Of a stretch of 20,126 nucleotides of DNA, positions 16,777 to 20,126 are shown piece by piece. The stretch covers positions 1-20,126 of the forward strand of contig QMPB01000013.1 in NCBI GenBank assembly GCA_003648395.1. Reading direction: 5' to 3'. The notes below the pieces were generated by a model. It was not told where the DNA came from, did no database searches, and saw only the letters and a list, made by a program, of their open reading frames with translations. This stretch comes from Bacteroidota bacterium. Lineage in GTDB: Bacteria; Bacteroidota; Bacteroidia; Bacteroidales; UBA1556. Position 1 is the stretch's first letter. Each line of letters starts with the position of its first letter. The position numbers and the translations under genes are program-made.

Positions 16777-18267
16777 ATGTTACGGTATATTCTTATTATT
16801 CTGTTTTTTATAAGTTATGATCTGTCAGCTTTCTCTCAGAATAATAATCCACTTAGAATAGAAGTTGAAAGTAGTAGAATAGAAGATATATATAGCTTAC
16901 CCATAGAGAGTAAACATCTTTTAATTTTGGAGCATTTGCATAAAAGAGCACCAAAAGGAGAACATTGGATATTAGAGGTTTTCAATAAACAAATGAAAAA
17001 GATCGGGAATAAAGATTTATTCTTGCCACGTGATTTTGAGCTTTTTGACCATAAACTTCTTGGCGATACTGTAGTTTGGCTGTGTTTTGCTGAGCCAGAT
17101 GGAGACAACTCAAGTATGATGCTTTATAGGCTAAACCTTAAGACAATGTTTATGAGGCATATATATATTAAAGGTAGTAGAAAGGCTAGGCTCGATAGAA
17201 TTGAGGTGTTAAATAATAAGCTGTTTATTATTGGAGATAATTTAATAGATATTAAATCGCAAGTAGAAAATTTGAAGCTACCTAATGGAATTCAATTATT
17301 AACTGCAATTATTCCAGAACATTCTCAGATTATTGATTCTAAATCAGATAAAAAAAACAATAGAGTAGTTATTATTATTAATGGGAGAAAAGATCCAAAT
17401 AAAGGCTTATTCTACTTTGAATATATAGAAGAAGGAAGTTCTTTTTCAAAAACAAAAATTACAGTACCTGAGAATATTAACATTATTGATGGGAGATTAA
17501 TAGAGACAAACTCCAAGGATTTACTTTTTATGGGTACATACAACACACATTATTCTCGGCAAATGTCAAAAGCGAATATTCCTGCAGAAGGGACTTATTT
17601 TGGAAAAATAAGTAAAAAAAAGTTTGTATTCTTTAAAATAAATAAGTTTTCTGAGTTTAGAAATGTATTCTCAACTTTGGATTATCGTACTGCAATGAAA
17701 GCAAAACAAAAACAAAGTAATGGTAAAGATGCTAACCTTGCGTTTAAATTATTAATACATGAAAAGTACTTTAAACAAGGAGATAACTATGTTATGGTAG
17801 CAGAGTCATATTATCCAGAGTATCATTATGAAACTAATTTTGATTCCAGAGGGTATATGTATCAAACTCAAGTTTTTGATGGTTATAAAACATCAAATTG
17901 TATTGTTGTTGCATTTAGTGAAATAGGGGAGCTGCTTTGGGATAATTATATGCATATAAGTAATATTAGAAGCTATTCCCTTCAAGAAAATATACTAACA
18001 TTTCCAGAACTAGATAGTAGTATCGTTATTGCATATTATTATGATGCACATATCGTTAGTAAAAGTGTAAAAGGTAATGAGGTGGTTTTTAAGAAAACTG
18101 AAGAAAAAATAGAAACAGTATATCAAGAGAATGTAATATCTGAAGAATTGGGTAACATACAAGCATGGTACGATAAGTTCTTTATAGTTTCGGGTTATCA
18201 AGTATTAATAGGAAAAAATAGTAAAAAAAGGAAAGTATACTTTTTTAACTTGGTGAGTTTCGATTGA
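16777..18267 (+). CDS. Secreted protein of unknown function
   Basis: A 496-residue protein that I do not recognise. I choose the ATG at 16777, not the TTG 27 bases upstream, because it gives a clean signal peptide (MLRYILIILFFISYDLSAFSQ) and because the TTG lies in a likely promoter element. After the signal, the protein is rich in alternating hydrophobic/polar strands with short turns, such as KLFIIGDNLIDI, VVIIINGR, DLLFMGTYN and CIVVAFSEIGELLWDN. This suggests a beta-propeller or similar all-beta fold (inference). There is no lipobox, no TonB or transmembrane beta-barrel signature, and no type IX C-terminal sorting domain. It diverges from sprE, which hints at an envelope role, but divergence alone is weak evidence. 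A weak 4-bp hairpin follows the stop. Confidence 0.65.
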   Translation: MLRYILIILFFISYDLSAFSQNNNPLRIEVESSRIEDIYSLPIESKHLLILEHLHKRAPKGEHWILEVFNKQMKKIGNKDLFLPRDFELFDHKLLGDTVVWLCFAEPDGDNSSMMLYRLNLKTMFMRHIYIKGSRKARLDRIEVLNNKLFIIGDNLIDIKSQVENLKLPNGIQLLTAIIPEHSQIIDSKSDKKNNRVVIIINGRKDPNKGLFYFEYIEEGSSFSKTKITVPENINIIDGRLIETNSKDLLFMGTYNTHYSRQMSKANIPAEGTYFGKISKKKFVFFKINKFSEFRNVFSTLDYRTAMKAKQKQSNGKDANLAFKLLIHEKYFKQGDNYVMVAESYYPEYHYETNFDSRGYMYQTQVFDGYKTSNCIVVAFSEIGELLWDNYMHISNIRSYSLQENILTFPELDSSIVIAYYYDAHIVSKSVKGNEVVFKKTEEKIETVYQENVISEELGNIQAWYDKFFIVSGYQVLIGKNSKKRKVYFFNLVSFD

Positions 18268-18449
18268 TGTCAACTCGTATTTAACACTTATTGTGCAAGT
18301 TAGTAAATAGCTAAATAATAAAATAAAATCTTTAAATCAGTTTACGTTTTGATATCGTATTTATCGCAAACAAATATATATCATTTTTTAATATAAGATT
18401 TATAACGCTTGCATAATATATTTAGAGATTAGTTTTATTACCTTAGTGG

Positions 18450-18476
18450 TCTCAAAAAGCAACAAGATTTTTGAGA
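18450..18476. other. Stem-loop upstream of citrate synthase
   Basis: TCTCAAAAA (18450-18458) and TTTTTGAGA (18468-18476) form a perfect 9-bp stem with a 9-base loop. No T-run follows on either strand, so it is not an intrinsic terminator. It lies upstream of the proposed promoter, so it may be an operator, or the leader of a longer transcript. Confidence 0.45.
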
Positions 18477-18527
18477 GAAAAGAAAACTAAAAATTGATAT
18501 CAGTAATCTTACTCTCGGTGATCAAAA

Positions 18528-18546
18528 TCAAACAAAAAAAGTTTGA
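18528..18546. other. Short inverted repeat just before the gltA promoter
   Basis: TCAAAC (18528-18533) and GTTTGA (18541-18546) flank seven A residues. The site ends 11 bases before the proposed -33 element, a suitable place for a regulator to bind. Six base pairs in AT-rich DNA could arise by chance. Confidence 0.3.
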
Positions 18547-18557
18547 GTATTGTTACA

Positions 18558-18588
18558 TTGACATATTGGAAAATCATTATTAGTTTAT
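18558..18588 (+). promoter_or_regulatory. Probable promoter of citrate synthase
   Basis: TTG (18558-18560) is followed after 20 bases by TAGTTTAT (18581-18588), which keeps TA and the first TT of TAnnTTTG. The spacing is right for the Bacteroidota housekeeping sigma factor. The leader would be about 30 bases. The -33 side also reads TTGACA, a strong match to the classical -35. Confidence 0.45.
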
Positions 18589-18624
18589 CCCTAATAAATA
18601 TATAAACACATAAAATTTTATACT

Positions 18625-19935
18625 ATGAGTGTACTTAAAAGAAAATTGTACGAAAAAATTCAAGAACATCGCCCAAGAACAACTCGCTTGTTAAAGGAGT
18701 TTGGTGATAAAGTTATTGGCGAGGTTACGGTAGCACAAGCAATAGGTGGTATGCGTGGCGTTAAGAGTTTAGTAACAGACATTTCTTATCTAGATCCAAT
18801 GGAAGGAATTAGATATCGTGGTTATACTTTGCCAGAAGTATTCGAGAAATTACCAAAAGCACCAGGTGCTGAAATGCCTTATGTTGAAGGTTTATATTAC
18901 TTACTATTAACAGGTGAGATTCCTAACGAAGAAGAAATTAAAGATGTATTAACAGATTTCGCTAATCGTAGAACTATTCCTCGCTATGTTTGGGATGTAA
19001 TTGATGCTTTTCCAAGTGAAAGTCACCCAATGGCAATTCTTTCTGCTGCAGTAATGGTACTTCAGCGTGAATCTCGTTTTAATATTGCTTACCAAGCAGG
19101 TACTAGCAAAATGGATTATTGGGATTCAACTTATGAAGATGCAACTAACCTAATGGCTAAAATGCCTCTAATTGGAGCTTATATTTACAACAAACTATAT
19201 AATGCAAATGAAGGACATCGTTATCCAGATTCAAGTCTAGACTTAGGTGCTAACTTTGCTTATATGATGGGTAAAGAAAAGCCTTATGATGATGTTGCTC
19301 GTATGTATTTCATTATTCATGCAGACCACGAAAGTGGAAACGTAAGTGCGCATACTGGTCACTTAGTAGCTTCTGCTCTTTCTGATGTTTATTATGCAAC
19401 TTCTGCAATGATTAATGGTCTTGCAGGTCCTCTTCACGGATTAGCTAACCAAGAAGTATTACGTTGGTTACAAGGTCTTAATGAGCAAATGGGAGGAAAA
19501 GTTCCTTCTACTGATGAAATGAAAAAATATGTTTGGGATACATTAAATAGTGGACAAGTAATTCCTGGTTATGGTCATGCTGTACTTCGTAAAACTGACC
19601 CAAGATATGCTATCCAAAGAGAATTCTGTCTTAAATATTTACCAGATGATAAATTGTTTGGTTTAGTTTCTAAATTATATGAAGTAGTGCCAGATATCTT
19701 AAGAGAGCATGGTAAAGCTAAGAATCCTTGGCCAAATGTTGATGCTCAATCAGGTGTTGTACAATGGTTCTACGGAATTACTGAATACGATTTCTATACT
19801 GTATTATTCGCTATTGGACGTTCTGTAGGTGTTCTTTCTAACTTAGTTTGGGATCGTGCATTAGGTTATTCTTTAGAGAGGCCTAAGTCATTAACTACTG
19901 ATATGCTAGAAGATATAGCAGGAGTAAACAAATAA
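18625..19935 (+). CDS. gltA: Citrate synthase of the mitochondrial/eukaryotic type
   Basis: Condenses acetyl-CoA and oxaloacetate to citrate, the entry step of the TCA cycle. Length is 436 residues, close to the mature pig heart enzyme (437). The catalytic residues are H271 (GPLHGLANQE), H318 (GYGHAVLRKTDPR) and D373 (WPNVDAQSG), matching pig H274, H320 and D375. Long segments match mitochondrial enzymes nearly word for word: GGMRGVKSL (41-49), LDPMEGIRYRGYTLPE (56-71), LPKAPG (76-81), GLYYLLLTGEIP (89-100), ESGNVSAHTGHLV (236-248), NGLAGPLHGLANQEVL (264-279), KAKNPWPNVDA (364-374) and LERPKSLTTD near the end. It is unlike the common hexameric GltA of Proteobacteria. The eukaryote-like form is known in some bacteria such as Geobacter. 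A long upstream region and a strong terminator make it a single-gene unit. Confidence 0.96.
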   Translation: MSVLKRKLYEKIQEHRPRTTRLLKEFGDKVIGEVTVAQAIGGMRGVKSLVTDISYLDPMEGIRYRGYTLPEVFEKLPKAPGAEMPYVEGLYYLLLTGEIPNEEEIKDVLTDFANRRTIPRYVWDVIDAFPSESHPMAILSAAVMVLQRESRFNIAYQAGTSKMDYWDSTYEDATNLMAKMPLIGAYIYNKLYNANEGHRYPDSSLDLGANFAYMMGKEKPYDDVARMYFIIHADHESGNVSAHTGHLVASALSDVYYATSAMINGLAGPLHGLANQEVLRWLQGLNEQMGGKVPSTDEMKKYVWDTLNSGQVIPGYGHAVLRKTDPRYAIQREFCLKYLPDDKLFGLVSKLYEVVPDILREHGKAKNPWPNVDAQSGVVQWFYGITEYDFYTVLFAIGRSVGVLSNLVWDRALGYSLERPKSLTTDMLEDIAGVNK

Positions 19936-19956
19936 AATATTAAATTCATGAATTCG

Positions 19957-19986
19957 AAAGTCCCGATATATTTTGTCGGGACTTTT
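19957..19986 (+). terminator. Intrinsic terminator of citrate synthase
   Basis: AAAGTCCCGA (19957-19966) and TCGGGACTTT (19976-19985) form a perfect 10-bp stem with a GC-rich core, a 9-base loop and a T-run at 19983-19986. It begins 21 bases after the gltA stop. It is the clearest terminator in the window. Confidence 0.9.
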
Positions 19987-20032
19987 GTTCATAAATAAAA
20001 TAAATACATTTAAAAACCGTTTTTTTTGTTTA

Positions 20033-20095
20033 ATGTTTATTTGATGGAATATCAGATAAACAAATAAACAAATAAACAAATAAACAAATAAACAT
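20033..20095 (+). promoter_or_regulatory. Hairpin with alternative partners in the repeat
   Basis: TGTTTATTTG (20034-20043) is the reverse complement of CAAATAAACA, which occurs four times in the tandem array (20061, 20069, 20077, 20085). The last copy pairs over 11 bases (20033-20043 with 20085-20095). TTTGTTTA (20025-20032) is likewise complementary to TAAACAAA in each unit. The leader can thus fold in several registers just before the start codon. A regulatory role is inference. Confidence 0.4.
20056..20094. repeat. 8-base tandem repeat upstream of the last gene
   Basis: ATAAACAA is repeated head to tail at 20056, 20064, 20072 and 20080, with a fifth partial unit at 20088-20093. The repeats are perfect and end about 10 bases before the ATG at 20104. 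A unit length of 8 is not a multiple of three, and the array is non-coding, so changes in copy number would alter spacing rather than a protein. Perfect short arrays like this are prone to strand slippage. Confidence 0.95.
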
Positions 20096-20103
20096 ATCTA
20101 CAT

Positions 20104-20126
20104 ATGAAAAAAGTAACAGTTGTTGG
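20104..20126 (+). CDS. Start of a Rossmann-fold dehydrogenase, possibly malate dehydrogenase (cut by window end)
   Basis: Only the first seven complete codons (MKKVTVV) plus a partial Gly codon are present. They form the first beta strand of a nucleotide-binding Rossmann fold running into G. This matches malate dehydrogenase of Bacteroidota (MKVTVVGAG-), and its place after citrate synthase fits, but other NAD-dependent dehydrogenases begin the same way. No TAnnTTTG promoter was found between the gltA terminator and this start. Confidence 0.45.

Larger units (their letters stand above)
18268..18624. other. Non-coding stretch before citrate synthase
   Basis: This 357-base gap is very AT-rich and has no credible reading frame on either strand. 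It contains two stem-loops (18450-18476 and 18528-18546), two copies of TTGATATC (18349-18356 and 18494-18501, the second part of the palindrome TGATATCA), and a likely promoter at 18558-18588. TTACTCTCGG (18509-18518) also occurs upstream of the Ca2+ exchanger at 8001-8010. I see no tRNA or known riboswitch. Confidence 0.6.

Noticed and set aside
18268..18624. A tRNA, known riboswitch or small protein gene before citrate synthase
   Set aside because: No cloverleaf, no conserved riboswitch core and no frame of useful length was seen.
8109..19935. Exchanger, LETM1-related protein and mitochondrial-type citrate synthase as a linked mitochondrion-like gene set
   Set aside because: They are in separate transcription units, on different strands, and many kilobases apart. 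Each is known on its own in Bacteroidota or other bacteria, so the grouping is likely chance.
20056..20094. Tandem array as a CRISPR array or attachment site
   Set aside because: The units are 8 bases with no spacers, and there are no cas or integrase genes.

Overview
The window is about 20 kb of AT-rich chromosome from a member of the Bacteroidota. The evidence is the gene content (gliding/type IX secretion lipoproteins GldB and SprE/PorW, a LETM1-related protein of the kind found in this phylum), and Bacteroidota-type promoters of the form TTG-N19-21-TAnnTTTG in place of E. coli-type promoters. I cannot place it below phylum. There are no rRNA or tRNA genes, CRISPR arrays, insertion sequences or prophage genes, and no clear sign of recent transfer. 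It reads as core chromosome with a few poorly characterised envelope genes.

Layout. (1) 1-2540, plus strand: the C-terminal 60 percent of alanyl-tRNA synthetase, entering from the left edge, then gldB. (2) 2581-7977, plus strand: a promoter followed by a tightly spaced run: a membrane-anchored M23 peptidase, dxr, rseP and dxs, ending in a hairpin that overlaps the dxs stop codon. dxs and dxr encode the first two enzymes of the MEP isoprenoid pathway, with the site-2 protease rseP between them. (3) 8018-9757: an inverted repeat, then a K+-dependent-type Na+/Ca2+ exchanger whose stop codon overlaps the start of a flavin reductase-like protein. (4) 9825-11717: a secreted 630-residue protein with a degenerate OmpA-like domain. 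It converges on (5) a minus-strand block: sprE/porW (16607-13935), a dolichol-phosphate-mannose-synthase-like glycosyltransferase (13765-13034) and a LETM1-related protein (13025-11727). (6) Diverging from sprE, a secreted protein of unknown function (16777-18267). (7) A 357-base non-coding stretch with two stem-loops and a likely promoter, then a citrate synthase of the mitochondrial/eukaryotic sequence type (18625-19935) with a strong intrinsic terminator. (8) At the right edge, an 8-base tandem repeat just upstream of the first seven codons of a Rossmann-fold dehydrogenase, perhaps malate dehydrogenase.

How the genes work together. Three themes stand out: envelope biogenesis and protein export (gldB, sprE, M23 peptidase, rseP, the OmpA-like protein, the polyprenyl-phosphate glycosyltransferase), isoprenoid precursor synthesis (dxs, dxr), which supplies the polyprenyl carriers used in the envelope, and central carbon metabolism (citrate synthase, possibly malate dehydrogenase). 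I did not find a clear new defence or mobile system. The most unusual items are the slippage-prone repeat with four competing hairpin partners at the right edge, the citrate synthase of mitochondrial type, the exchanger with the full NCKX residue set, and two secreted proteins that I cannot assign.
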